Of a stretch of 55,576 nt of DNA, positions 17,922-27,595 are shown one piece after another. Numbering within the stretch: position 1 is the stretch's first letter; each line of letters starts with the position of its first letter. Made by a program: the position numbers and the translations under genes. Below the pieces are notes generated by a model. That model was not told the origin of the DNA. It ran no database searches and saw nothing but the letters and a program-made list of their open reading frames with translations. Source of the stretch: Hyphomicrobiales bacterium (GTDB taxonomy: Bacteria > Pseudomonadota > Alphaproteobacteria > Rhizobiales > Aestuariivirgaceae); NCBI GenBank assembly GCA_016185245.1, contig JACPNZ010000034.1, forward strand, positions 1-55,576, written 5' to 3'.

Positions 17922-19897
17922 TTGCCGAACTGGGCCATTTCGCCCTCATCCTGGCGCTCGGCGTGGCGCTCTTCCAGTTCGTCGTGCCGCTGGTCGGCGC
18001 CCAGCGCGGCGATCCTGCGCTGATGCGGGCCGCGATCCCGGCAGCGCTGATCCAATTCCTTCTGATTGCCGCCGCCTTCGCCGCCCTGATGCACGCCTAC
18101 GTGATTTCCGATTTCTCGGTTCAGAACGTGTTCGAGAATTCCCATTCCGAGAAGCCGCTGATCTACAAGATCTCGGGCGTGTGGTCGAATCACGAGGGTT
18201 CCCTCATACTCTGGGTTCTAATCCTCGCCCTGTTCGGCGCTGCCGTTGCCGTTTTCGGCAATAACCTGCCGCTGGAACTCAAGGCCCGCGTGCTAGCGGT
18301 GCAGGGTTCGATCGGTGTTGCCTTCCTGGCCTTCTCGGTTTTCACCTCCGATCCCTTCACCAGGCTCGACCCGCCGCCGATCGAGGGCAATGGCCTCAAT
18401 CCGCTCCTCCAGGATCCGGCGCTGGCCTTCCACCCGCCGTTTCTCTATGCGGGCTATGTCGGACTGTCGATCGCCTTCGCCTTCGCGGTGGCGGCCTTGA
18501 TCGACGGCAAGGTCGATGCCGCCTGGGCCCGCTGGGTGAGGCCGTGGACGCTGGCCGCCTGGATATTCCTGACCATCGGCGTCGCCATGGGCTCATGGTG
18601 GGCCTATTACACCTTGGGCTGGGGCGGCTTCTGGTTCTGGGATCCGGTCGAGAACTCGAGCTTCATGCCGTGGCTGGTGGCGACCGCGCTGCTGCATTCG
18701 GCCATTGTCGTCGAGAAGCGCAATGCGCTGAAGATCTGGACGGTGTTTCTCTCGATCCTGGCGTTTTCCCTTTCGCTCCTCGGCACCTTCCTCGTACGTT
18801 CGGGCGTACTGACGTCGGTCCACGCTTTTGCCGTCAGCCCCTTGCGCGGTATTTTCGTGCTCGGCATCCTCGGCGTGTTCATCGGCGGCTCGCTCGCTCT
18901 CTTCGCCTGGCGCGCACCCGGCCTGAAGGCCGGCGGCCTGTTCGCGCCGGTAAGCCGGGAAGGCGGCCTCGTCGCCAACAACCTGCTCTTGTGCGTGGCG
19001 GCCCTGACCGTATTTATCGGCACGCTCTACCCGCTGGCGCTGCAAATCCTGACCGAGGACAAGATTTCGGTAGGACCACCCTACTTCAATATCACCTTCG
19101 GTCCGATCGTCCTGGCGCTGCTCATCCTGGTGCCCATCGGTCCCTTCCTGGCGTGGAAGCGCGGCGATCTCGGATTGAGCCTGCGGCGGCTGTGGCTCGG
19201 CCTGGCGGCGGCGGCGGCGGTGGCGCTGATCGTCCTCGTTATCGATGTCCGCGGCCCCTGGCTCGCCCCGGTGGGATTGGCGCTCGGCGCCTGGCTGATC
19301 GTTGGTGCAGCCCTGGAACTCGCCCAGAAGATCGGCCTGTTCCGGGTGCCGCTCGGTACCAGCCTGTCCCGGCTGGCCGGACTTCCCGGCGCCTCCTTCG
19401 GCATGGCGCTGGCCCATGGTGGATTGGGCATCGTGGTCGTCGGCATCATCGCCATGTCGCTATGGAAAGTGGAGGTGATCGCCGCCATGAAGCCCGGCGA
19501 GACGCGGCAGGTCGGAGCCTACACCGTAACCTTCCAGGGCGAAGCGCCATTGACCGGGGCCAACTACACCGGGCGGGCTGGAAGCTTTCTCGTCACCCGC
19601 GGCGGCGAGACCGTTGTGACGCTCGTCTCGGAGAAACGCGAATACCGGCCCAGCCGCAGGACCATTACCCAGGTCGGCCTGAATCAAACGCTCGCCGGCG
19701 ATCTTTACGTGGTCATGGGGGATTCCACCGCCGATGGCGGCCGGGCAATCCGCATGTATTTCAATCCGCTGGTCAACTTCATCTGGCTTGGGGCGTTTTC
19801 GATGTTCCTGGGCGGCGCCTTTTCGCTCGCCGACCGGCGGTTCCGGGTTGGTGCTCCACGCCGCGCCCCGGCCCTTGGGACGGTGCCAGCCGAATGA
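17918..19897 (+). CDS. ccmF: Cytochrome c haem lyase CcmF
   Basis: A 659-residue polytopic protein with about 15 hydrophobic segments. The tryptophan-rich haem-handling loop ([20 protein letters not shown]) is at about residues 227-248, followed by conserved SFMPWL. It forms the ligase that joins haem to the CxxCH of c-type cytochromes in the periplasm. Start ATG 17918 overlaps the ccmE stop; its TGA overlaps the ccmH ATG. Length matches the family. Confidence 0.95.
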   Translation: MIAELGHFALILALGVALFQFVVPLVGAQRGDPALMRAAIPAALIQFLLIAAAFAALMHAYVISDFSVQNVFENSHSEKPLIYKISGVWSNHEGSLILWVLILALFGAAVAVFGNNLPLELKARVLAVQGSIGVAFLAFSVFTSDPFTRLDPPPIEGNGLNPLLQDPALAFHPPFLYAGYVGLSIAFAFAVAALIDGKVDAAWARWVRPWTLAAWIFLTIGVAMGSWWAYYTLGWGGFWFWDPVENSSFMPWLVATALLHSAIVVEKRNALKIWTVFLSILAFSLSLLGTFLVRSGVLTSVHAFAVSPLRGIFVLGILGVFIGGSLALFAWRAPGLKAGGLFAPVSREGGLVANNLLLCVAALTVFIGTLYPLALQILTEDKISVGPPYFNITFGPIVLALLILVPIGPFLAWKRGDLGLSLRRLWLGLAAAAAVALIVLVIDVRGPWLAPVGLALGAWLIVGAALELAQKIGLFRVPLGTSLSRLAGLPGASFGMALAHGGLGIVVVGIIAMSLWKVEVIAAMKPGETRQVGAYTVTFQGEAPLTGANYTGRAGSFLVTRGGETVVTLVSEKREYRPSRRTITQVGLNQTLAGDLYVVMGDSTADGGRAIRMYFNPLVNFIWLGAFSMFLGGAFSLADRRFRVGAPRRAPALGTVPAE

Positions 19898-20334
19898 AGC
19901 GCCTTGCCATGGTCTTATGTTTTCTCATGGCGGGACCGGCATTCGCGGTCCAGCCCGACGAAATCCTCAAGGACCCGGCGCTCGAGGCCCGCGCCAGGGC
20001 GCTTTCGGCCGAGCTGCGCTGTCTTGTCTGCCAGAACCAGTCGATCGACGATTCGGAGGCACCGCTTGCCCGCGATCTCCGGCTCCTGATCCGCGAGCAT
20101 TTGGTGAAGGGCGAGTCGGATGCCCAAGTGATGGACTTCGTGGTCGAACGCTATGGCGATTTCGTGTTGTTGAAACCCCGCTTCACCGAGCGGACCTGGA
20201 TATTGTGGCTGACACCCTTCGCAGTACTGCTGCTCGGCGCCATCGGCCTTTTCCGCCGCCGGCCACTTGCCAGCGAGGCCGAGCGGCCGCTCTCCGAGGC
20301 GGAAAAATCAGACCTCGAAAAAGCCCTTAAATAG
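19894..20334 (+). CDS. ccmH: Cytochrome c maturation thiol protein CcmH (CycL)
   Basis: A 146-residue protein: signal peptide ([18 protein letters not shown]), then the redox-active LRCLVCQNQSIDDS motif with C43 and C46, and a C-terminal membrane anchor (about 103-122). It keeps apocytochrome cysteines reduced for haem attachment. Only the N-terminal domain type is present, as in other alphaproteobacteria that keep CcmI separate. The thioredoxin partner CcmG and the CcmABCD transporter are not encoded here. Confidence 0.94.
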   Translation: MKRLAMVLCFLMAGPAFAVQPDEILKDPALEARARALSAELRCLVCQNQSIDDSEAPLARDLRLLIREHLVKGESDAQVMDFVVERYGDFVLLKPRFTERTWILWLTPFAVLLLGAIGLFRRRPLASEAERPLSEAEKSDLEKALK

Positions 20335-20343
20335 CCGTCCTAC

Positions 20344-20381
20344 CTTACGAAAGTTTCACGCCACCGAAAGGTGGTCGTAAG
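20344..20381. promoter_or_regulatory. Nested hairpin between ccmH and degP
   Basis: Outer arms CTTACGA (20344-20350) and TCGTAAG (20375-20381) enclose CCACC-GAAA-GGTGG (20361-20374), a five-pair stem capped by a GNRA tetraloop. No U-run follows, so it is not a standard intrinsic terminator. It may stabilise the ccm mRNA end, or be an operator for the envelope protease gene 59 bases downstream. Confidence 0.5.
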
Positions 20382-20439
20382 CCGTGGGCCGCTATATCTA
20401 AGCCCAGGTCCAATAATAACAACACGGAGGTCGTTCCCC

Positions 20440-21918
20440 ATGTCCACTCTCTATTCGAAGGCCAGTCCGCGCATGCTGAGCTTACTCGCGGCCGGACTGC
20501 TTGCCGCGACGGCGCTGACCGGTATTGCGGTTTCGCTGCCCGTGACACCGGTCCATGCCTCAACCCATGCAGCCATCGATCCGAGCCGCGGTTTTGCCGA
20601 CCTCGTCGACCAGGTGATGCCGGCAGTGATTAGCGTTCAAGTGAAGTTTGCCAATGTCGCCGCGACCGGAACCGACGGTAGCGCCCAGCCGATGCCCGAT
20701 TTGCCGCCGGACAGCCCGTTCCGCGACTTCTTCAAGCAATTCCCGCAGTTCCGCAACGGTCAGCCGTTCGAGGCACCGCAGCCGCACGGCACGGCCTTGG
20801 GCTCCGGCTTCATCATCTCGGCCGACGGCTATGCCGTTACCAACAACCATGTGGTCCAGAATGCCGAGGAGGTGACGGTCAAGACCAAGGACGGCACCGA
20901 GTACCAAGCCAAGGTCATCGGCACCGATCCCAAGACCGACCTGGCGCTGCTCAAGATCAAGTCCGATAAGACCTTCAGCTTCGTGAAATTCTCCAACAAG
21001 GAGCCGCGCGTCGGCGACTGGGTGGTAGCAGTCGGCAATCCTTTCGGCCTTGGTGGTACGGTGACCACCGGCATCATTTCGGCCCGCGGCCGCGACATCG
21101 GCGCCGGCCCCTATGACGACTTCCTGCAGATCGACGCCTCGATCAACAAGGGCAACTCGGGCGGTCCGTCATTCAATCTGGAGGGCGACGTAATTGGCGT
21201 GAATTCGGCGATCTATTCGCCGTCGGGCGGGTCGGTCGGCATTGGCTTCGCCATTCCGGCCTCGACCGCCGAGACCGTTATCGAGAGCCTCAAGAGCAGC
21301 GGCCGTGTCACCCGCGGCTGGCTGGGGGTGCAGATACAGCCGGTAACATCGGACATCGCCGGTAGCCTGGGCCTCGCCTCCAACCAGGGCGCCATCGTTG
21401 CCGATGTCACCGAAGGTTCCCCGGCCCTGGTTGCCGGCCTGAAGACCGGCGACACGATTCTCAAGATCGACGGCAAGAATGTTGCGGATGCCCGCGATCT
21501 CGCACGCAAGGTAGCCGAAATCAAGCCCGGTGCCTCGGTGCCGGTGACCATCGTTCGCGGCGGCAAGACCATGGATGTGACCGTCAAGATCGGCACCATG
21601 CCGGCCGAACCCAAGGTGGCGAGCGCCGGCGGCCAGGAAACTCCGAGTGCCGACAACAGTCTCGCCGGCCTGGGCATCCGAATCGCTCCCGCCCAGGATG
21701 GCGCCGGCGTCACGGTGACGGGTGTCGATCCCAACGGCCCGGCGTCGGACAGCGGCCTCAAGGAAGGCGACATCATCCTTGAGGTGGCGGGCAAGGAGGT
21801 ACATGCGCCCTCCGACGTCCGCGATGCACTCAAGACCGCCGGAAACAATCGCGTTCTGATGCTCGTCCGTTCCGGCGATACACAACGCTTCCTGACCCTG
21901 CCGATCGGCAAGGGTTAA
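20440..21918 (+). CDS. degP: DegP/HtrA-type periplasmic serine protease
   Basis: A 492-residue Do-type protease with a signal sequence (about residues 1-40), catalytic triad H137 (TNNHVV), D167 (KTDLAL) and S240 (GNSGGPSF), then two PDZ domains (about 280-375 and 400-485). ATG 20440 follows a CGGAGG ribosome-binding site 9 bases away. DegP degrades or holds misfolded envelope proteins. It separates the cytochrome c maturation genes from a two-component pair that may respond to the same envelope state. Confidence 0.92.
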   Translation: MSTLYSKASPRMLSLLAAGLLAATALTGIAVSLPVTPVHASTHAAIDPSRGFADLVDQVMPAVISVQVKFANVAATGTDGSAQPMPDLPPDSPFRDFFKQFPQFRNGQPFEAPQPHGTALGSGFIISADGYAVTNNHVVQNAEEVTVKTKDGTEYQAKVIGTDPKTDLALLKIKSDKTFSFVKFSNKEPRVGDWVVAVGNPFGLGGTVTTGIISARGRDIGAGPYDDFLQIDASINKGNSGGPSFNLEGDVIGVNSAIYSPSGGSVGIGFAIPASTAETVIESLKSSGRVTRGWLGVQIQPVTSDIAGSLGLASNQGAIVADVTEGSPALVAGLKTGDTILKIDGKNVADARDLARKVAEIKPGASVPVTIVRGGKTMDVTVKIGTMPAEPKVASAGGQETPSADNSLAGLGIRIAPAQDGAGVTVTGVDPNGPASDSGLKEGDIILEVAGKEVHAPSDVRDALKTAGNNRVLMLVRSGDTQRFLTLPIGKG

Positions 21919-21974
21919 GGCGATTAGAATGGGGCAAGCGGCACCCCCCGCTCGCAAGCCGCCTGCCCTTCTCG

Positions 21975-22036
21975 GCGCGGAGACCGGCTGCTCATCTGGT
22001 TCCATGAGCAATTACCGGTCTCCGCGCTCCTCTTTT
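21975..22036 (+). terminator. Strong hairpin with U-rich tail after degP
   Basis: Thirteen perfect outer pairs (GCGCGGAGACCGG at 21975-21987 with CCGGTCTCCGCGC at 22015-22027) and seven inner pairs (TGCTCAT/ATGAGCA) enclose loop CTGGTTCC. TCCTCTTTT follows directly. This is an intrinsic terminator for degP. The next gene's AGGAGTGA ribosome-binding site starts right after the tail, so read-through could feed the two-component genes. Confidence 0.8.
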
Positions 22037-22051
22037 CAGGAGTGACGGATC

Positions 22052-22786
22052 ATGCAAGCTATGGCACAGGAAGAGACCACCGAAACCAAACCGGAAACGA
22101 CTCGTCGTTCCATGCGCATTCTTGTCATCGAAGACGACCGCGAGGCTGCGTCCTGGCTGATCCGCGGACTGGCCGAAAGCGGCCATGTGGCCGATCATGC
22201 CGCCGACGGCGAGGAGGGGCTTAACCTGGCGATGGAGGGTGTGCACGACGTTCTGATCGTCGATCGCATGCTGCCGAAGCTCGACGGCCTGTCGATCGTC
22301 CGGTCGCTGCGCGAAGCCGGCATCAAGACCCCAGCGCTGATCCTCAGCGCCCTCGGCGACGTCGACGAGCGGGTCAAGGGACTGCGCGCCGGCGGCGACG
22401 ACTATCTCGGCAAGCCCTATGCGTTCGCCGAGCTTCTGGCCCGCGTCGAAGGCCTCGGCCGCCGCAAGGCCGACCAGCCCCAGGAAACCAGGCTGCGGGC
22501 CGCCGATCTCGAGATCGATCTCCTGACTCGCAACGTGACGCGACTCGGCCGGCCGATCGTGCTACAGCCGCGCGAATTCAAGCTGCTCGAATATCTGGTG
22601 CGCAATGCCGGCCACATCGTTACCCGCACCATGTTATTGGAAAACGTTTGGGACTATCATTTCGACCCCCAGACCAATGTCATTGACGTGCACATCTCCA
22701 GGCTTCGCTCGAAGATCGATAAGGGATTCGAGGAGCCTATCCTGCAGACGGTGCGCGGCGCCGGATACATGATACGTGCAACTTAA
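22052..22786 (+). CDS. OmpR-family response regulator
   Basis: A 244-residue regulator: a short polar N-terminal extension, a receiver domain at 21-137 (EDD 27-29, phospho-acceptor D71, S99, K121) and a winged-helix domain at about 145-240 with NVIDVHISRLRSKI. ATG 22052 has a good ribosome-binding site (AGGAGTGA); an internal ATG at 22112 would remove the extension. It overlaps its kinase gene by 11 bases. The nearest well-known types are CopR/CusR-like or ActR-like envelope and metal regulators. Position behind degP suggests stress control, which is inference. Confidence 0.88.
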   Translation: MQAMAQEETTETKPETTRRSMRILVIEDDREAASWLIRGLAESGHVADHAADGEEGLNLAMEGVHDVLIVDRMLPKLDGLSIVRSLREAGIKTPALILSALGDVDERVKGLRAGGDDYLGKPYAFAELLARVEGLGRRKADQPQETRLRAADLEIDLLTRNVTRLGRPIVLQPREFKLLEYLVRNAGHIVTRTMLLENVWDYHFDPQTNVIDVHISRLRSKIDKGFEEPILQTVRGAGYMIRAT

Positions 22787-24164
22787 CTACAAGATCCTCC
22801 AGACTTCGACCTTTCGCCTGTCGGCGCTCTATCTCCTGCTCTTCGCCATCTCGGTGGCAGCCCTTCTCGGCTACATCTATCTGAACACCACAGTTCTGCT
22901 CGAACGCCAGACCGACGACACCATTCGAGCGGAAGTGCAGGGGCTGGCCGACCAATATCGGCTGCGCGGCCTCGCCGGCATCATCGAAACCATACAACGC
23001 CGCAGCCGCGAAGACACCGGTTCCATCTACCTGCTGGCCGATCCCAACAACAAGGCGGTCGCCGGCAACCTCGATACTCTTCCCAACCAGGCCACCACCG
23101 ATAGCGAATGGATCGAATTCGCCCTCGACGTCAAACACGGCGGCCTGGTCGAACAGCATGAGGCTCGCGCCTTCCATGCCGACCTCACGGGCAACTATGA
23201 ATTGGTCGTCGGCCGCGACGTCGAGCCGCTTCGCCAGTTTGCCGGCATCATCCGCGGCACGGTGTACTGGGCCCTCGGCATCGCCCTGGTGCTTGGCCTC
23301 GGTGGCGGCCTGCTGATGAGCCGCAACTTCCTACGCCGGGTCGATGCCATAACCGAGGCCAGCCGTTCGATCATGGACGGTAACATGGCGGGCCGCATGC
23401 CGGTCTCGGGCTCCGGCGACGAACTCGACCGCCTTGCCCTAGCGCTCAATGCCATGCTCGAGCAGATCGAAAGGCTGATGGCGGGCATGAAAGAGGTATC
23501 AAGCAACGTCGCCCACGATCTCAAGACGCCGCTGACCCGAATTAAGGCGAATGTTGAATCGGCGCTTCGCTCGGGAAACGACGAAGAATACCGAGAAGCC
23601 CTGGAAAAGACCGTCGAAGAGTCCGATCGCCTGCTTCAGACGTTCAATGCGCTGCTGTCGATCACCCGGGCCGAATCGGGCCAGTCACGTTCCGGCCTCG
23701 AACCATTGGATGCCCGCGCCATCCTCGACGATGTGGCCGAACTTTATGAGCCGATGGCCGAGGAGTTGGGTGGTGGGCTGGTCGTCGAAGCCGACGGCGA
23801 ATTGCCGGTCATGGCCGACCGGCAGCTGCTGGCGCAGGCGCTCAACAACCTCATCGACAACGCCCTCAAGTATGGCGCCAAGGAGGGCGAGGCGCCGCAG
23901 ATCACGGTTTCCGGGCGGGTCGACGGCGACAAGGTCGTCATTGCGGTAGGCGATCGCGGTGACGGTATCTCCGAACAGGACCGCGAGCACGTGGTCGAAC
24001 GCTTCGTGCGACTCGATTCGAGCCGGTCGCGGCCCGGCAACGGCCTGGGCCTGAGCCTTGTCTCCGGCGTGATGAAATTGCACGGCGGCAGCCTGCAACT
24101 GGGCGACAATCACCCGGGACTCCTCGCCAAGCTGGTGCTTCCGCTGCATCGCGCGGCAAGCTAG
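22776..24164 (+). CDS. Sensor histidine kinase partner
   Basis: A 462-residue kinase with membrane helices at about 17-37 and 162-182, a roughly 120-residue periplasmic sensor, a HAMP domain, the H-box SNVAHDLKTPLTRI (H247), N-box LIDNALKYG, and G-boxes VGDRGDGI and GNGLGLSLV. GTG 22776 lies inside the regulator's last codons, so the pair is co-translated. Layout is that of CusS/QseC-type kinases. It is followed by glnE after 9 bases. Confidence 0.87.
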   Translation: MQLNYKILQTSTFRLSALYLLLFAISVAALLGYIYLNTTVLLERQTDDTIRAEVQGLADQYRLRGLAGIIETIQRRSREDTGSIYLLADPNNKAVAGNLDTLPNQATTDSEWIEFALDVKHGGLVEQHEARAFHADLTGNYELVVGRDVEPLRQFAGIIRGTVYWALGIALVLGLGGGLLMSRNFLRRVDAITEASRSIMDGNMAGRMPVSGSGDELDRLALALNAMLEQIERLMAGMKEVSSNVAHDLKTPLTRIKANVESALRSGNDEEYREALEKTVEESDRLLQTFNALLSITRAESGQSRSGLEPLDARAILDDVAELYEPMAEELGGGLVVEADGELPVMADRQLLAQALNNLIDNALKYGAKEGEAPQITVSGRVDGDKVVIAVGDRGDGISEQDREHVVERFVRLDSSRSRPGNGLGLSLVSGVMKLHGGSLQLGDNHPGLLAKLVLPLHRAAS

Positions 24165-24173
24165 AACGGCGCC

Positions 24174-27062
24174 ATGCCGGGCCCTGACAACGGGGGGAGG
24201 CTAGTACCTCCACCCCCCACCGACAGCGCGACCATTGCACGTTTCTGGGAGGGGGCGGGCTTTCGGCTGGCCGACCGGCAGCTTGCCGATGTCATTGTCA
24301 CGGGCTCGCCCTTTCTCCGCCACCTGATGCAGCGCGAGCCGCAGTTCGCGGCGCACGCCTTCACCACCGCGCCCGGAACCCTGTTCGAGACCGTGCTTGC
24401 CGAGGCGGCCGCCGCCGCTATGGCACGGGATCAGGTGGAATTGATGCGGGCGCTGCGAATCGCCAAGGCCAGAGCGGCGCTTGTCGTCGCCGTCGCCGAC
24501 ATTGGCGGCGCCTGGGAGGTGGAAACGGTGATCGCCGCCCTCACTCGCTTCGCCGATACCTGCCTTACCGCCGCTGTCGACTGGTTGCTGCGCGAGGCGG
24601 CCCGCGCCGGCAAGGCGACCCTCCTCGATGAAACCGCACCGTCCCGGGGATGCGGTTACACGGTGCTGGCCATGGGCAAGCACGGGGCCTTCGAACTCAA
24701 CTATTCGAGCGATATCGACCTCATCGTCCTCTACGAGCGGGACCGCAATGTGCTGGCCGCCGATGTCGAACCGGCAGTCTATTTCGTGCGCCTGACCAAG
24801 CGGCTGGTTGGCCTTCTGCAGGATATCACCGCCGACGGCTACGTGTTCCGCGTCGATCTCAGACTGAGGCCCGATCCGCGCGCCACCCAGGTTGCCATCT
24901 CGCTCGAAGCCGCCGCCATCTACTACGAGAATATGGGTCAGAACTGGGAGCGGGCGGCGATGATCAAGGCGCGGCCCGCCGCCGGCGATTTGGCGCTTGG
25001 CGCCGAATTCCTCGATCGCCTCAGGCCCTATATCTGGCGCCGGCATCTCGACTTTGCGGCGATCGCCGATGTCCAGTCGCTGAAGCGCCAGATCCATGCC
25101 GTGAAGGGCCACGGCGAGATCGCCATCTTCGGCCACAACCTCAAGCTCGGCCGTGGCGGCATCCGCGAGATCGAGTTCTTCGTCCAGACCCAGCAGCTGA
25201 TTGCCGGCGGCCGCAATGCCGCACTGCGCGGCCGCGGCACCCTGGCGATGCTCGATGCTCTTGCCGGGGCGGATTGGATCTCGTCCGCCGCCGCCGCCGA
25301 ATTGAAAGATGCCTACCGATTCCTGCGCAAGATCGAGCATCGCATACAGATGGTGAACGACGAGCAGACCCATGTGCTGCCGGAGGAGGGTGTCGAATTC
25401 GAGCGCCTGGCGCGGTTTTCGGGTTTCGCCGGCGGCAAGGAGTTTGCCGCGAAACTGCGGGCGACTTTCGAATGCGTGCAGGGCCACTACGCGGCATTGT
25501 TCGAAGATGCCTCGCAGCTAGCCGGCGAAGCCGGAAGCCTGGTTTTCACCGGCGGCGAGGACGATCCCGAGACCATCGAGACCTTGTCGCGCATGGGATT
25601 CCATTCGGCCAGCGAAGTTTCGGCGACAATCCGCGGCTGGCACTTCGGCCGCTATGCCGCCACCCGGAGCAGCCGCGCCAAGGAACTGCTGACCGAGCTG
25701 ATGCCGGCCCTCCTCGCCGCACTTGCCCGCAGCGGCGACGCCGATCAGGCCTTCCTCGCCTTCGACCGGTTTTTGGGCGGGCTGCCGGCCGGGGTGCAGC
25801 TGTTCTCGCTCCTTAAGGCCAATCCCAATCTGCTGGATCTTCTGGCGAACGTCCTTGGCACGGCCCCCCGGCTGGCAGAGGAGCTGAGCCGGCGGCCCAA
25901 GGTCCTCGACGCGGTCCTCGACCACGGCTTCTTCGGGCCGCTGCCGACGCGGGCGCAGATACAAGCGGGCCTTTCCGCCATCATACCGGAACCGCTTGCC
26001 CTCGAAGAAGTGATCGACCGGGCTCGCATTTTCGGCAAGGAACAATCCTTCCGCATCGGCGTACGCGTCTTGTCGGATACCGTGGGGGCCACCGCCGCCG
26101 GCCAGGCCTATTCCAATCTGGCGGAGCTGCTGCTCGGGCGTCTGCATGCGGCGGTGACCGAGGAGGCGTTGCACCGCTACGGCGACGTCCCGGGCGGGCG
26201 CAGCGCCGTCATCGCCATGGGCAAGCTCGGCGGCGAGGAAATGACCGCGGGCTCCGACCTCGATCTGATCGTCGTCTATGACGCCGGCCCAGGAGCTGAA
26301 ATGTCGACGGGTTCGAGGCCCTTGAGCGTCAATCAATACTACGCGCGGCTCACCCAGCGCCTGATTGCTTCGATTACCTCGCCCACCGCCGAGGGCGTAC
26401 TCTACGACGTCGACATGCGGCTCAGGCCCTCGGGCAGCAAGGGCCCGGTGGCGACCAGCCTGGCCTCGTTCCACGCCTATCATCGGGAATCGGCCTGGAC
26501 CTGGGAGAAGTTGGCGCTGACCCGGGCGCGGGCCGTTTGCGGCGATGCGAGCCTCTGCGCCGAACTCACCCGCAAAATCGCCGCCGCCCTGTGCCAGCCG
26601 CAGGATCGCCAGACGACCCTCGCCGACGTCCTCGACATGCGGCGGCTGATGCTGAAGGAGCAAGGACAGGCCGGCGTCTGGGACATCAAGCGGACCCGCG
26701 GCGGACTGGTCGAGGTCGAGTTCCTCGCCCAGACCCTGCAATTGCTCAACGCCTCGCATGACGCGGCGGTGCTCGACACCAACACCTTGCAGGCGATTGC
26801 CGGGCTGATGGCGGCGGGTGCCCTAGATGCTGCGGACGGCGAGATACTGCGCCAGGCCGGGACCCTCTACCAGCGGCTGACCCAGGTGCTGCGGCTGTGC
26901 GTCAGTGGCCTGTACTCACCTTCGGCGGCGCCGGCAGGCCTCAACCGCATGGTAGCGAGTGCCGCCGGCTGTCCCGACATTGCAACGACCGAGGCGCTAC
27001 TGGCCGACACCCAAGCGAAAGTGGCCGACATCTTCGACCGGCTCTTCGGGGTCGTGGCTTGA
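24174..27062 (+). CDS. glnE: Bifunctional glutamine synthetase adenylyltransferase/removase
   Basis: A 962-residue GlnE with two nucleotidyltransferase halves. The N-terminal metal motif is SDIDLIVLY with D180 and D182; the C-terminal motif is GSDLDLIVVYD with D695 and D697. Each half is followed by its helical domain. The family adenylylates and de-adenylylates glutamine synthetase in response to PII state. Length is normal. Its position next to the degP/two-component genes repeats a gene order I know from rhizobia and probably reflects ancestry rather than joint function. Confidence 0.95.
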   Translation: MPGPDNGGRLVPPPPTDSATIARFWEGAGFRLADRQLADVIVTGSPFLRHLMQREPQFAAHAFTTAPGTLFETVLAEAAAAAMARDQVELMRALRIAKARAALVVAVADIGGAWEVETVIAALTRFADTCLTAAVDWLLREAARAGKATLLDETAPSRGCGYTVLAMGKHGAFELNYSSDIDLIVLYERDRNVLAADVEPAVYFVRLTKRLVGLLQDITADGYVFRVDLRLRPDPRATQVAISLEAAAIYYENMGQNWERAAMIKARPAAGDLALGAEFLDRLRPYIWRRHLDFAAIADVQSLKRQIHAVKGHGEIAIFGHNLKLGRGGIREIEFFVQTQQLIAGGRNAALRGRGTLAMLDALAGADWISSAAAAELKDAYRFLRKIEHRIQMVNDEQTHVLPEEGVEFERLARFSGFAGGKEFAAKLRATFECVQGHYAALFEDASQLAGEAGSLVFTGGEDDPETIETLSRMGFHSASEVSATIRGWHFGRYAATRSSRAKELLTELMPALLAALARSGDADQAFLAFDRFLGGLPAGVQLFSLLKANPNLLDLLANVLGTAPRLAEELSRRPKVLDAVLDHGFFGPLPTRAQIQAGLSAIIPEPLALEEVIDRARIFGKEQSFRIGVRVLSDTVGATAAGQAYSNLAELLLGRLHAAVTEEALHRYGDVPGGRSAVIAMGKLGGEEMTAGSDLDLIVVYDAGPGAEMSTGSRPLSVNQYYARLTQRLIASITSPTAEGVLYDVDMRLRPSGSKGPVATSLASFHAYHRESAWTWEKLALTRARAVCGDASLCAELTRKIAAALCQPQDRQTTLADVLDMRRLMLKEQGQAGVWDIKRTRGGLVEVEFLAQTLQLLNASHDAAVLDTNTLQAIAGLMAAGALDAADGEILRQAGTLYQRLTQVLRLCVSGLYSPSAAPAGLNRMVASAAGCPDIATTEALLADTQAKVADIFDRLFGVVA

Positions 27063-27124
27063 GACCCAGCGACGGATTCACCTCCCGTTCTCCGTCCAGG
27101 GTTTGCAACAATGGAGGATACCCC

Positions 27125-27574
27125 ATGAAACGTGCTCTGTTCGCCGTCTCGGCCCTGGCTGGCATGACCCTGCTCGGGGCGGAGGCCCTGGCGCTCGAAC
27201 CCTATCTGCCGCGCACCCCACGCGTCTTCGAGCGGATCGACGCCGATGGCAACGGCAAGATCACTCTGGCGGAAATCAAGCCCAAAGCCGAAACCGGACT
27301 GATGAAGCTCGATACCGACGGCAACGGCGAGGTCTCGGGTGCCGAGATCGACGCCTATCTGCAGAAAGCGATCGAGCAGCGGCGAGCCCGCCTGCTTGCC
27401 GCCATGGATACCGACAAGAGCGGCTCGATCACCAAGGTGGAACTCGACAAGTTCATCGACGCCATGTTCAATGGCGCCGATGCCAATGGCGACGGCGGCG
27501 TGACGCTCCAGGAGGCCCGTGACTTCAAGGTGGTCCAATGGCGCAAGCGCTTCCTCGGACAGGCAGCAAACTGA
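27125..27574 (+). CDS. Exported four-EF-hand calcium-binding protein
   Basis: A 149-residue protein with a signal peptide (about 1-24) and four EF-hand loops: DADGNGKITLAE, DTDGNGEVSGAE, DTDKSGSITKVE and DANGDGGVTLQE. Each starts with D and ends with an acidic residue at position 12, so all four should bind calcium. A GGAGGATA ribosome-binding site precedes ATG 27125. It lies 21 bases before an ECF sigma gene, and may act as a periplasmic metal or calcium reporter for that unit. Confidence 0.85.
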   Translation: MKRALFAVSALAGMTLLGAEALALEPYLPRTPRVFERIDADGNGKITLAEIKPKAETGLMKLDTDGNGEVSGAEIDAYLQKAIEQRRARLLAAMDTDKSGSITKVELDKFIDAMFNGADANGDGGVTLQEARDFKVVQWRKRFLGQAAN

Positions 27575-27595
27575 CAGGCGGAAAGCATTGCCACA

